This document shows positions 55,734-63,744 of a stretch of 64,000 nucleotides of DNA, one piece after another. The translations under genes were made by a program, and so were the position numbers. Below the pieces are notes generated by a model, which saw only the letters and a program-made list of their open reading frames with translations, made no database searches and was not told where the DNA came from. Source of the DNA: Mesorhizobium opportunistum WSM2075. GTDB taxonomy: Bacteria > Pseudomonadota > Alphaproteobacteria > Rhizobiales > Rhizobiaceae. The DNA lies in the NCBI RefSeq assembly GCF_000176035.2, contig NC_015675.1:4902001-4966000 (forward strand). Reading direction: 5' to 3'. Every line of letters begins with the position of its first letter. Position 1 is the first letter of the stretch.

Positions 55734-56912
55734 TCAGGCTTTGACATGGATCTCCCGCGGGAACCTGGTCAGCGTCTCATGGCCGGTTTCGGTGACCAGG
55801 ATGGTCTCGCTGATCTCGATACCCCAGCCGTCCATCCACATGCCGAGGATGGAATGAACGACGTTGCCGGGCTGAAGCACCGTCTTGTCACCCGGGCGGA
55901 GGCTGATCGTGTGTTCGCCCCAATCCGGCGGATAGGCGACGCCGATGGAATAGCCGATGCGCGACTCCTTCTTCAGCCCGTAGCGCTGGATGACCTTGCG
56001 CCATGCACCTTCGACCGCTTCGGCCGATGTTCCTGGCCGGACCGCATAGAGTACCGCGTCCATGCCCTCGATCACCGCCCTTGCCGTGTCCGCGACACGC
56101 GTCGGCGTCTTGCCAAGCTGCATCGTTCTCGCCAACCCGGCGGCATAGCGGCGGCAGACGCCGGCGAGTTCCAGGGCAATGGTCTCGTTGTCCCCGAACC
56201 GACGGTCGCTCCACATGATGTGCGGGGCCGAGGCGTTCTCGCCGCCGAGGATTGTCGGCGGAAGGGCCGTGATGTCGCCGGCGAAATCCGGGCTGCCGGC
56301 GATCTGCGCCGCCTGGATGGACGCAATCGCATCGCACTCGCGCACACCCGGCGCGATCACCTCGAAGGCCCGCGCCACCGCCGCTTCGGCCAGGGTCGAC
56401 GCCTTGCGCAAATAGGCGATCTCGGGCGCCGATTTGACCGCACGGATCCAGTTCACCAGGAGATCGGCATCGTGCCATTTTGCATTGGGAAGGCCGGCGA
56501 CGAGCCGCGCATGCGCTTTCGGGGAGAAATAATAGGCTTCGAGCTCGATGCCGATATGCCTGGTACCCCAGCCCTTGGCCACGATCCAGTTGGCGATCCA
56601 GTCCATCGGATGGCGATCGACACGCTGGACGTGATCTTCCGGGAAGCCAACCACGTTCTCGGGTCTCATCCAGGCCGTGAGAAGACCGCCGGCGGCATCC
56701 ATGGCGCGCCCGATCCAGACCGGCTCGACGTCTTCCACGGGAACCAGCACCACCTGCGGCGTGTAGAACGACCAACCGTCATAGCCGGTGATATAGTGCT
56801 GGTTGGCAACGTCGTTGACGATCAGGAGCTCGAGACCGCGCTTGGCCATCTCGGCGCGGATCTTGCGAAGCCGCTGCTGGTACTCCTCGCGGGCAAACGG
56901 CAATTCGATCAT
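55734..56912 (-). CDS. M24 family creatinase/ectoine hydrolase-like protein
   Basis: A 392-residue pita-bread protein. The N-terminal domain has YITGYDGWSFYTPQVVLVPV, close to the pattern of ectoine hydrolase DoeA. In the C-terminal domain the metal ligands of methionine aminopeptidase-type M24 enzymes are largely missing: the usual aspartates are replaced in LELAGVCRRYAAGLARTMQL, and the histidine position reads GYSIGVAYPPDWGEH. This fits metal-free hydrolases such as creatinase and DoeA. ATG 56912 has GGAG just upstream. No doeB partner lies next to it, so the substrate is open. Confidence 0.82.
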   Translation of the reverse strand: MIELPFAREEYQQRLRKIRAEMAKRGLELLIVNDVANQHYITGYDGWSFYTPQVVLVPVEDVEPVWIGRAMDAAGGLLTAWMRPENVVGFPEDHVQRVDRHPMDWIANWIVAKGWGTRHIGIELEAYYFSPKAHARLVAGLPNAKWHDADLLVNWIRAVKSAPEIAYLRKASTLAEAAVARAFEVIAPGVRECDAIASIQAAQIAGSPDFAGDITALPPTILGGENASAPHIMWSDRRFGDNETIALELAGVCRRYAAGLARTMQLGKTPTRVADTARAVIEGMDAVLYAVRPGTSAEAVEGAWRKVIQRYGLKKESRIGYSIGVAYPPDWGEHTISLRPGDKTVLQPGNVVHSILGMWMDGWGIEISETILVTETGHETLTRFPREIHVKA

Positions 56913-57061
56913 CTTTGCTCCATGCTGTGTTGCGTCGCGGTTGCTTGGCCACCATTGAAGCGGTTCTCGCGATTGCGGCAATCGGCCAAGGGCGGCACCT
57001 GAACAGGTCCTAAACCCAGCAACGTCCATCCCAGCGCCTTTTTGCCCCCGGACTTTTTGCT

Positions 57062-57096
57062 GATTTATTTTTGAATTCCATTTGACTGAATAAATC
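57062..57096. promoter_or_regulatory. Candidate ROK operator (GATTTATT/AATAAATC inverted repeat)
   Basis: GATTTATT (57062-57069) and AATAAATC (57089-57096) are exact inverted arms 19 bases apart in an A/T-rich stretch, 37 bases before the ROK regulator start. ROK regulators of the NagC/XylR type bind similar TTATTT...AAATAA sites. Confidence 0.45.
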
Positions 57097-57132
57097 TTTG
57101 ATGCAAACTTGTATCCGTTGGGAGTGCAAGGC

Positions 57133-58299
57133 ATGGCGTTGCGGGGGACCAATCAGGAATTTGGGCGGCCGTACAACCGGCGCATCGTGCTCGAGTCGAT
57201 CCGCCGTAACGGCCCCATCGCCCGCGGCGATATCGCCCGGCATGTCGGGCTCACCGTGCAGACCGTATCGACCATCGTCCGCGAGTTGGAGGAACAGGGC
57301 TACATCCTGTCCCTGCGAGAGGAACCCAAGGGGCGCGGCCTACCTCCGGCGACGCTGCGCATCAATCCAGAGGGCGGCTATGCTGTCGGCATCCATTTGA
57401 CGCCGCTCGGGATAGATGCAGCACTGATCAATCTCAGCGGCGACGTGATCGAGAGTTCGCACCGCGAAGCGCCCAACGCGGCGCCCGATCATGCGTTCGA
57501 TGAGATCGGCGGCATGGTCCGTGATCTAACGGGGAAGCGGGCCGGCGGCCGTGTCATCGGCATCGGCATGGCGCTTCCCGGACCGTTTGGCGTGGACTCC
57601 ATGAGCTTCGTCGGGCCAACGACGATGGCTGGCTGGAAGGATGTGGCGCTGCGCGAGCGGCTGACGGCCGCGACGGGACTGCCGGCGTTCTTCGAAAGCG
57701 ACATGGCCGCCGCCGCGATGGGCGAACGCCTCTATGGCATCGGGGTCCACCATTCCGAATACTACTATCTCTATTTCGGCGTCGGGCTGGGAAGCGCCAT
57801 GATGCATGACGGCAGCGTGATGCGCGGCGCCTGGGGAAATGCCGGCGAAATCGGCCACATTCCCGTCGTTCCCGGCGGCGAGCCCTGTCCTTGCGGCAAC
57901 CGGGGCTGCCTCGAACGCTATCTTTCGCTCGAAGCACGGGGGCGCTGGGCCGGCAACGACGCCGATTGGGTGGCTGAGGTCGGCCCGATCTTCCGCAATG
58001 CCATCGCCATCATCGAGAACCTGTTCGATCCCGAGACGATCGTGCTCGGCGGGCTGGCGGCGCCGGACTTGCTGCAACTTCTGGCGGGCGCGGCAACGCC
58101 GCTGCTCAATTCGGTCTCGGCCCGCGGCGACCGCAAGGCGCCCCGCGTGGTCGTCGCGGGCGGCGGCCAGCAATCCGTGCTGCGCGGCGCCGCCGCCCTT
58201 GCAGTTTCAGGGGTGTTGTCGCCGCGCTTCGGGCAGATGTTCACGGCAGAGCGCGAGCGTGGCCGCGATCTCCTGGCGGCCAAGGAGATTGCCGCATGA
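57133..58299 (+). CDS. ROK family transcriptional regulator
   Basis: A 388-residue repressor-type protein. Residues 10-65 are a winged helix (NRRIVLESIRRNGPIARGDI, VGLTVQTVSTIVRELEEQGY). The rest is a sugar kinase-like fold with GIGMALPGPFG, YYLYFGVGLGSAMMHDGSV and the zinc-type motif CPCGNRGCLERYLS. It probably senses a sugar and controls the transport genes downstream. ATG 57133 is used. Its stop overlaps the ATPase start (ATGA), so regulator and transporter are co-transcribed. Confidence 0.92.
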   Translation: MALRGTNQEFGRPYNRRIVLESIRRNGPIARGDIARHVGLTVQTVSTIVRELEEQGYILSLREEPKGRGLPPATLRINPEGGYAVGIHLTPLGIDAALINLSGDVIESSHREAPNAAPDHAFDEIGGMVRDLTGKRAGGRVIGIGMALPGPFGVDSMSFVGPTTMAGWKDVALRERLTAATGLPAFFESDMAAAAMGERLYGIGVHHSEYYYLYFGVGLGSAMMHDGSVMRGAWGNAGEIGHIPVVPGGEPCPCGNRGCLERYLSLEARGRWAGNDADWVAEVGPIFRNAIAIIENLFDPETIVLGGLAAPDLLQLLAGAATPLLNSVSARGDRKAPRVVVAGGGQQSVLRGAAALAVSGVLSPRFGQMFTAERERGRDLLAAKEIAA

Positions 58300-59060
58300 G
58301 TGAACCTCTGCTGGTGCTCGACAACGTCACCAAGAACTATGGCGCGATCGAAGCGCTGAAGGGGATCAGCTTCTCGATCGGCAAGGGCGAGGTCGTGGCC
58401 CTGCTCGGCGACAACGGCGCCGGCAAATCGACACTGGTCAAGATCATAGCGGGCGGACTGGAGCCGACCTCGGGCCGCATGCTGTTCGAGGGCAAGGAGT
58501 TTCTCGCCAAATCGCCCGCCGAAGCGAAGGCGGCGGGCATAGAGACCGTCTACCAGGACCTGTCGCTGTGCACCAATGTCGATGTGGTGGCCAATTTCTT
58601 CATGGGCCGCGAGATCACCCGGAAGGTTCTCGGCATTCCCGTGCTCGACGAGCGCGCCATGGAGGCCGTCGTTGGGAAGGCCCTGGCGAGCGCCGGCACC
58701 CGCATTCCGTCTCTGCGCACCAATGTCGAGCACCTATCGGGCGGCCAGCGGCAAGCCATCGAGCTCAACCGGTTCGTACACTGGGGCGGCAAGCTGGTGC
58801 TTCTGGACGAACCGTTCGCCGCCCTTGGTGTCGAGCAGACGCGGCGCGGCCTCGACATGATCCGCCAGGTGGCGAGCCAGGGCATCGGCGTCGTCATCAT
58901 CACCCACATCATGCAGCAGGCCTTTCAGGTCGCCGACCGGATCGTGGTGATCCGGCAAGGCGTCGTGGCGGGCGATGTCGCACGCAGCAAAACAAGTCCC
59001 GATGCGGTGATCAACATGATCACCGGTGAAACGCTTGCCGGTGCCGGACCGGCGGGCTGA
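58296..59060 (+). CDS. Sugar ABC transporter ATP-binding protein (single domain)
   Basis: A 254-residue ATPase. Walker A is LLGDNGAGKSTLVKIIAGG near residue 38, the signature is EHLSGGQRQAIELNRF, and Walker B is LVLLDEPFAALGV. It belongs to the ribose/xylose-type (CUT2) class but has one nucleotide-binding domain instead of the fused pair of RbsA, like FrcA of rhizobia. It overlaps the ROK gene by four bases and is followed by the binding-protein gene. Confidence 0.93.
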   Translation: MSEPLLVLDNVTKNYGAIEALKGISFSIGKGEVVALLGDNGAGKSTLVKIIAGGLEPTSGRMLFEGKEFLAKSPAEAKAAGIETVYQDLSLCTNVDVVANFFMGREITRKVLGIPVLDERAMEAVVGKALASAGTRIPSLRTNVEHLSGGQRQAIELNRFVHWGGKLVLLDEPFAALGVEQTRRGLDMIRQVASQGIGVVIITHIMQQAFQVADRIVVIRQGVVAGDVARSKTSPDAVINMITGETLAGAGPAG

Positions 59061-59099
59061 GGGACAAAGAGGGGTCCGGCTTAACAGGGAGCCAACAAC

Positions 59100-60140
59100 A
59101 TGAAGCGAGTACTTCTTGCTGTCTTCGGTATCCTGGCACTGGCCTTTGCCACGCTCACGCCGGCATTCGCCCAGTCCAAGGGGACCGTCTATTACATGGT
59201 GCCGACACTGCTCGACGAGTTCCAGACCGGCTCGGTGAGCGCGCTGGAGCTGTTCCTCAAGCAGGTCGGCTATGAAGTGAAAACGCTGAATGCCGACAAC
59301 AAGACCGACGCGCAGCAGTCGCAGATGAACGACGTCATCGCGCTGAAGCCGGCGGCCATCATCCTGGCCGCGGTCGATTTCAACGCGCTGAAACCGTCCA
59401 TCGAGGCGGCGCGTGCGGCCGGCATCCCGGTGGTCGAGTTCGACCGCCAGATCACCTCGACGCCTTCCGACTTCACATCGGTCGCCGGAACCGTCGAGAT
59501 CGGCCATGTCGCGGCCGACCAGGCAGAGAAACTGCTGAAAGCCAAGAACGGCTCGGTGAAGGGCAAGGTGCTGCAAGTGCTGGGCGACCCCGGCGATCCC
59601 TATACGCTCGACATCCAGAAGGGCTTCGAGGAGAAGATGAAGGCGTTTCCGGACGTCAAGATCATCTCGCTTCCGGCCATGCAGTGGGAAGCCAGCAACG
59701 CCGGCACCATCGTCGCCGACCAGATGCTGGCCAACCCCGACATCGACCTGATCTTCAGCCATGCCGCGCACCTGTCGGTCGCCGCCGTCGCCTCGCTCGA
59801 GGCCGCCGGCAAGAAGCCGGGCGACGTCATGCTGATGAGCTCGAACGGCGCTCCGGTCGGCCTCGACCTGATCCGCAAGGGCTGGCTCAACGTCGAAGTC
59901 GAGCAGCCGCTCTACGCACAGGCCGCGGCGGTTGCCATGTTCATGGACAAGGTGGTCAAGAAGGAAGAAATCAAGCCCGGCGACTATGACGTGCTTGGCC
60001 TGAAATCGGTCGTCACCAAGGAAAGCTGGGGCCCGAACATCAAGATCCCGGGTGCGGCCATTACCAAGGAAAACGTCGACAACCCGGCTTTCTGGGGCAA
60101 CCAGAAGCCGCCGACGGACACGGTCAAGTCGGTCGAATAG
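59100..60140 (+). CDS. Sugar ABC transporter substrate-binding protein
   Basis: A 346-residue periplasmic protein. Residues 1-24 are a signal peptide ([20 protein letters not shown], cut after AFA). The mature part has the Peripla_BP_4 pattern: [20 protein letters not shown], then [30 protein letters not shown] and [20 protein letters not shown]. It captures a sugar, identity unknown. GGGAG lies about ten bases upstream of the ATG. A long hairpin follows the gene. Confidence 0.93.
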   Translation: MKRVLLAVFGILALAFATLTPAFAQSKGTVYYMVPTLLDEFQTGSVSALELFLKQVGYEVKTLNADNKTDAQQSQMNDVIALKPAAIILAAVDFNALKPSIEAARAAGIPVVEFDRQITSTPSDFTSVAGTVEIGHVAADQAEKLLKAKNGSVKGKVLQVLGDPGDPYTLDIQKGFEEKMKAFPDVKIISLPAMQWEASNAGTIVADQMLANPDIDLIFSHAAHLSVAAVASLEAAGKKPGDVMLMSSNGAPVGLDLIRKGWLNVEVEQPLYAQAAAVAMFMDKVVKKEEIKPGDYDVLGLKSVVTKESWGPNIKIPGAAITKENVDNPAFWGNQKPPTDTVKSVE

Positions 60141-60203
60141 GCATCTCGCCTGAAACGCTCCGGGCCCTCTCGGCCCGGAGCCAATCCTTCGCAATTCCAA
60201 TCC

Positions 60204-60246
60204 GCGCATGCCTCCGAAAATCGAACTGATTTTCGGAGGCATGCGC
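60204..60246 (+). other. Long perfect hairpin between binding-protein and permease genes
   Basis: Bases 60204-60222 and 60228-60246 are perfect inverted arms of 19 bases with the loop GAACT. The core of the left arm is CATGCCTCCGAAAATC. No T run follows, so it is not a simple terminator. Such intercistronic stems often protect the 3' end of the binding-protein message and lower downstream expression. The right arm contains GGAGG. Confidence 0.8.
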
Positions 60247-60261
60247 CAGCCGGATCAGCCC

Positions 60262-61257
60262 ATGAACCTCCGCACCCGCCATGCCCTGGAGTTCGTTCTC
60301 GACAACCTCGTCTGGTTCATGCTGCTGTTCGTGCTGGTGGTGTTCTCCATCTTCGTGCCGAACTATTTTCAGCTCGGCATCTTCGCCAACATCATCGAGG
60401 CTTCGAGCGTGCTCGGGGTCATGTCGATCGGCCTGGCGCTGGTCATCATCGCCGGCCACATGGACCTGTCGGTCGAATCCGTCGCCGCGCTCAGCGCCAT
60501 GGCGGTCGGCATCCTGTTCTGCTCGTCAGGCATTGGCATGGGCGTGCAACTGCATCCGGAATGGCTGATGGTGCCGGTATCGCTGCTGCTGGCGCTGGCC
60601 GTCGGCGGCCTCATCGGCGTCTTCAACGGTTATCTGGTGGTCAAGGTGAAGATGAGCGCCTTCATCATCACGCTGGCGTCCTACATCTGGGTGCGCGGCC
60701 TGGTACTGGTCATTTCGGGCGGCCGCTCGGCGCAGGACCTGGCGCCGGCCATTCGCTGGTTCGGCATCCAGCGCCTCGCCGGCCTGCCGCTCACCGCCTG
60801 GATCGCCATCGCCTGTTTCGTCGTCTTCTCGCTGATCATGGCCAAGACGCCGTTCGGCCGACACCTGGTGATGATCGGCGGCAACGAGACGGCAACCTTC
60901 CGCGCCGGCATCCGAGTCAACCGCAACCTAGTCATCGCCTTCGTGCTCGCCGGCGCCATAGCCGGCCTAGCCGGCTGGCTGCTGGCGATCCGCACCTCGG
61001 GCGCCACCGCCAATCTCGGCGTCGGCCTGCTGTTCAACGCCTTTGCCGCGGTCGTCATCGGTGGCGTCAGCCTGAAGGGCGGCGTCGGCACCCTGCCCGG
61101 CGTCTATGCCGGCGTGCTTCTGCTCTCGGCCATCAACACGGCGATCAATTTGATGGGGCTGCCCGCCAACTTCACCCAGGTCATCCACGGCCTGCTGGTG
61201 CTGGCGGCCGTGCTGCTCGACGCCTTCAAGCAAACCATTCGCCAAAGACTCGCATGA
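60262..61257 (+). CDS. Sugar ABC transporter permease
   Basis: A 331-residue inner-membrane permease of the ribose/xylose class (BPD_transp_2). About nine hydrophobic segments are present, with FIITLASYIWVRGLVLVISG and the ATPase-contact region TPFGRHLVMIGGNETATFRA. The block FNAFAAVVIGGVSLKGGVGT near the end is typical. ATG 60262 (MNLRTRHALEF) is preferred; ATGs at 60208 and 60241 fall in the hairpin. It pairs with the single-domain ATPase as a homodimer. Confidence 0.92.
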   Translation: MNLRTRHALEFVLDNLVWFMLLFVLVVFSIFVPNYFQLGIFANIIEASSVLGVMSIGLALVIIAGHMDLSVESVAALSAMAVGILFCSSGIGMGVQLHPEWLMVPVSLLLALAVGGLIGVFNGYLVVKVKMSAFIITLASYIWVRGLVLVISGGRSAQDLAPAIRWFGIQRLAGLPLTAWIAIACFVVFSLIMAKTPFGRHLVMIGGNETATFRAGIRVNRNLVIAFVLAGAIAGLAGWLLAIRTSGATANLGVGLLFNAFAAVVIGGVSLKGGVGTLPGVYAGVLLLSAINTAINLMGLPANFTQVIHGLLVLAAVLLDAFKQTIRQRLA

Positions 61258-61302
61258 CAGGACGATTCGCATGACAGGAAGGCGGGCATGACCGGACGAC
61301 TG
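61252..61302 (+). repeat. Three tandem 17-base units across the SDR start
   Basis: Units at 61252-61268, 61269-61285 and 61286-61302 start GCATGACAGGA, GCATGACAGGA and GCATGACCGGA. They cover the permease stop and the SDR start. Each holds an ATG, but only the third is in frame with the SDR gene. Confidence 0.75.
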
Positions 61303-62058
61303 AAAGACAAGGTGGCGCTGATCATCGGCAGCGCGCGCGGCATCGGCAAGGGCATCGCGCAGCGTTTCGCCGAGGAAGGCGCAAGGCTGGTGCTCGCCGA
61401 TACCGAGGCGGCGGCCGGCCAAGCGACCGCCAGCGAACTCGGCGTGCCCTTCATCCGCACCGATATCTCGCGGATGAGCGACGCCGAGGCCGCGGTGGCT
61501 CTGGCGCTGAAGCAGCACGGCCGCCTCGACATCATCGTGCAGAATGCCGGCATCTATCCCTGGCAATTGATCGAGAACACGAGCGCCGACGACTGGGACC
61601 GCGTCATGGCCGTCAATCTGCGCGGCACCTTCAATGCCAGCCGCGCCGCACTGGTGCCGATGAAGGCGCAGCGTTTTGGCCGCATGCTCTACACCTCCTC
61701 CATAACCGGTCCGCACGTGACCAGCCCGGGCCACGGCCACTATTCGGCCAGCAAGGCCGGAATCAACGGCTTCATCCGGGCGGCGGCGCTGGAATTCTCC
61801 GGCTATGGCATCACCGTCAACGGCGTCGAGCCCGGCAACATCCTGACCGAAGCCATCCAGCAGCATCGCGGCGCCGCCTACATCAAGAACATGGAGGATT
61901 CCATCCCGCTCGGCAGGCTCGGCAGCCCGCGCGACGTCGCCAACGCCTTCCTGTTCCTCGCCTCGGATGACGCCAGCTACATCACCGGCACGACCATCGT
62001 CGTCGATGGCGGACAATTGCTGCCCGAGGGCAATGACTTTCGGCTGCTGCCGCCGTGA
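61288..62058 (+). CDS. SDR family NAD(P)-dependent oxidoreductase
   Basis: A 256-residue classical short-chain dehydrogenase. The cofactor motif is IIGSARGIGKGIAQRF near residue 13 (a GSxxxGIG variant of TGxxxGIG), the structural motif is QNAGIYP, and the catalytic tyrosine and lysine are in YSASKAG near residue 152. Placed last in a sugar uptake operon, it probably oxidises the imported sugar or polyol. GGAAGG lies five bases before ATG 61288. A strong terminator follows at 62133. Confidence 0.92.
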   Translation: MTGRLKDKVALIIGSARGIGKGIAQRFAEEGARLVLADTEAAAGQATASELGVPFIRTDISRMSDAEAAVALALKQHGRLDIIVQNAGIYPWQLIENTSADDWDRVMAVNLRGTFNASRAALVPMKAQRFGRMLYTSSITGPHVTSPGHGHYSASKAGINGFIRAAALEFSGYGITVNGVEPGNILTEAIQQHRGAAYIKNMEDSIPLGRLGSPRDVANAFLFLASDDASYITGTTIVVDGGQLLPEGNDFRLLPP

Positions 62059-62132
62059 CCCCTCAGGTGCGAAATCACGCCGACGAGGCGTCAGGAAGCT
62101 CGCGCCGGTGGCCCGCAACCCCCTGATCGATG

Positions 62133-62169
62133 AAAAACCCGCCACGGGAGCGACCCGTGGCGGGTTTTT
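62133..62169 (+). terminator. Rho-independent terminator of the sugar transport operon
   Basis: AAACCCGCCACGGG-AGCG-ACCCGTGGCGGGTTTTT, a near-perfect stem ending in a T run, 75 bases past the SDR stop. Confidence 0.92.
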
Positions 62170-62298
62170 GGAGTGGCTACATCCCGGAGGAATCGACCGC
62201 TTGTAGGTGTATTGTGAACTGCCTGATCGTATTAGCCTATGGTGCGATCGCGGAAGACAATGGTGCCGCACGCTGCTGTGTGTGAACAGGAGGCCGAC

Positions 62299-62565
62299 AT
62301 GAGAATTAGGACAACGACCCATAACAATCCCGGCGAAGCTGGCGTCATCCTGCTCGACCAACCTGTCCAAAACCTGATCGTGGCGACTGATATTCGCGAC
62401 GGCACCACGACGCTGTTCGGGACGGCGACGCTGCAAGTGAACTATGCCGGCTCGTACGATATCCGGGTCGAACTCACACCAGCGGAACTCACGCAAGTCT
62501 ACCAGATATTGGTCAAAAACCTGCTTGAGGAAATCCAGGAACTAAAGAGCGCTCAAAATCCTTGA
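62299..62565 (+). CDS. Small hypothetical protein (88 residues)
   Basis: A soluble protein without signal or membrane segment. The middle (TLFGTATLQVNYAGSYDIRV) looks like beta strands, and the end (TPAELTQVYQILVKNLLEEI) like an amphipathic helix. No family was recognised. The start is secure: AGGAGG lies six bases upstream of the ATG. It sits between the terminator of the sugar operon and a second small unknown gene. Confidence 0.7.
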   Translation: MRIRTTTHNNPGEAGVILLDQPVQNLIVATDIRDGTTTLFGTATLQVNYAGSYDIRVELTPAELTQVYQILVKNLLEEIQELKSAQNP

Positions 62566-62680
62566 CGCTGGCGAACCGACCCTCCAGCGGACATATATGC
62601 CGGTCAATCTCGTTGCAGTCCGCGCTGCCGACGAACACCGTTGGCCGCTCCGTACCGGCAAGTGCCTATGGGGTAGTCTC

Positions 62681-62932
62681 CTAATTTGATTTCTTGGGTC
62701 CGAACTGAATGCGCACGACATCGCGTGGGTACAGGCTTGGGTCCATCGCGATTTTCACGCCACGATGTTCGCCAGTAAGACCGCGTTGATGCAGCGAGTT
62801 GCTTACGTTGATTCCAATCGCGGCCATGTTTTTGTTCTGCTCAAGCGCTTGATCGACCCAAGCAAAAACCTCATCATTCGACAGATCATTTCCAACTTCG
62901 CACTCTACATATGTTTGCGTCTGGTCCGACAT
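62681..62932 (-). CDS. Small hypothetical protein (83 residues)
   Basis: An acidic N-terminal half (TYVECEVGNDLSNDEVFAWV) and a more mixed C-terminal half ending PRDVVRIQFGPKKSN. No signal, membrane segment or known domain is seen. GGAGGAG a few bases before the ATG makes it a likely real gene. It converges with the 88-residue gene. Function unknown. Confidence 0.65.
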   Translation of the reverse strand: MSDQTQTYVECEVGNDLSNDEVFAWVDQALEQNKNMAAIGINVSNSLHQRGLTGEHRGVKIAMDPSLYPRDVVRIQFGPKKSN

Positions 62933-63744
62933 TTACCGCTCCTCCCATTTCAGCTCGATACGCTCGCTTCCACCAATTCTTCCTTCGACCATAGCCGATT
63001 GCGCACACCTGCCGCCATAGCTGCCGTAATGCGCAGGGTCTTGTGAGCGCGCACGCCGTGCTACAGATACCGCCGATCAATACGCCGGTTGATGCCGTGC
63101 GGGCTCCGATCGTGGCGAAACATCGAAAGAGAGATCGAACATGCCAATTAAGCCATTTCTCCTGATCGTGACCGATCGTGACAAACAAGTGTTCACAGTT
63201 GAAAGGACCGATGACAGAGGATAGACCATGGAACGCGGCTGTAGTTGCAGCGCAGGAAGCCGGGAGGCAGGTAAACTGCTCTACTCCGGGCGCAGGTCTA
63301 ACTAGGGCTGCGGTTATAGAAAGCTGACAAAAATCCTACGGCCAAAAACTGGTTGAGCAGGGATCAATCGTGAACCCGTTTTCAAATTAAGACACTAACG
63401 CCTATGGGGCAGGCTTTGCGCCGATAGATGACGAGCTAGCCGATTGGCTTCATGTTCCTGGTGCAACCCAAGACTTCCTACCCTCATCGCTGATGATGCT
63501 CAGGGATGCTGCCTCGGACTAGGCTCGGCGCGTGTGTTGGATCGATCAGAGCGTTTGCGTTTGGCCGCACAGTATTCGACCCTGCCGCCACAATTTGCGT
63601 GACCGGCTGCCCCACTGCATGATAGATTCCCCAAGGTCAACATGAACGGTCGATCGCCTTAGAGGCCATGGTCTCCCAACAGGACCAACTAAGGCCGCCC
63701 AATCGGCCAACTTAGTGCGAAACCGCACTTGGAGGACGCCACTA
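62933..63744. other. 812-base stretch with one degraded gene and no intact gene seen
   Basis: Only the broken gene at 63141-63390 was found here. Directly after its last stop the same frame stays open for 43 codons (63391-63519, containing GFAPIDDELADWLHVPGATQ) without a start codon, which could be more of a decayed gene or chance. The rest shows no clear coding frame, RNA gene or repeat. Base composition is less GC-rich than the core genes. Confidence 0.5.
63141..63390 (+). pseudogene. Degraded small gene: one-base frameshift plus a nonsense codon
   Basis: ATG 63141, with GAGAG about eight bases upstream, opens a frame reading MPIKPFLLIVTDRDKQVFTV-E. Removing one A of the run at 63202-63204 lets it continue GPMTEDRPWNAAVVAAQEAG and RQVNCSTPG. 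It then meets TGA at 63325, after which the same frame reads QKSYGQKLVEQGSIVNPFSN up to TAA at 63388. The three parts together look like one small protein of about 83 residues, of a type I associate with small conserved rhizobial proteins, though no family name is certain. Two overlapping short genes or a sequencing error are alternatives. Confidence 0.55.

Noticed and set aside
58734..60242. 502-codon open frame antisense to the sugar ABC genes
   Set aside because: It crosses two certain genes and a hairpin, and its composition is that of a shadow.
60967..62496. 509-codon open frame antisense to permease and SDR genes
   Set aside because: It runs through the operon terminator and two real genes; no family pattern.
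62886..63188. 100-codon minus-strand frame
   Set aside because: It overlaps the start of the 83-residue gene, lacks a good ribosome site and has odd composition; the broken gene at 63141 explains part of it better.
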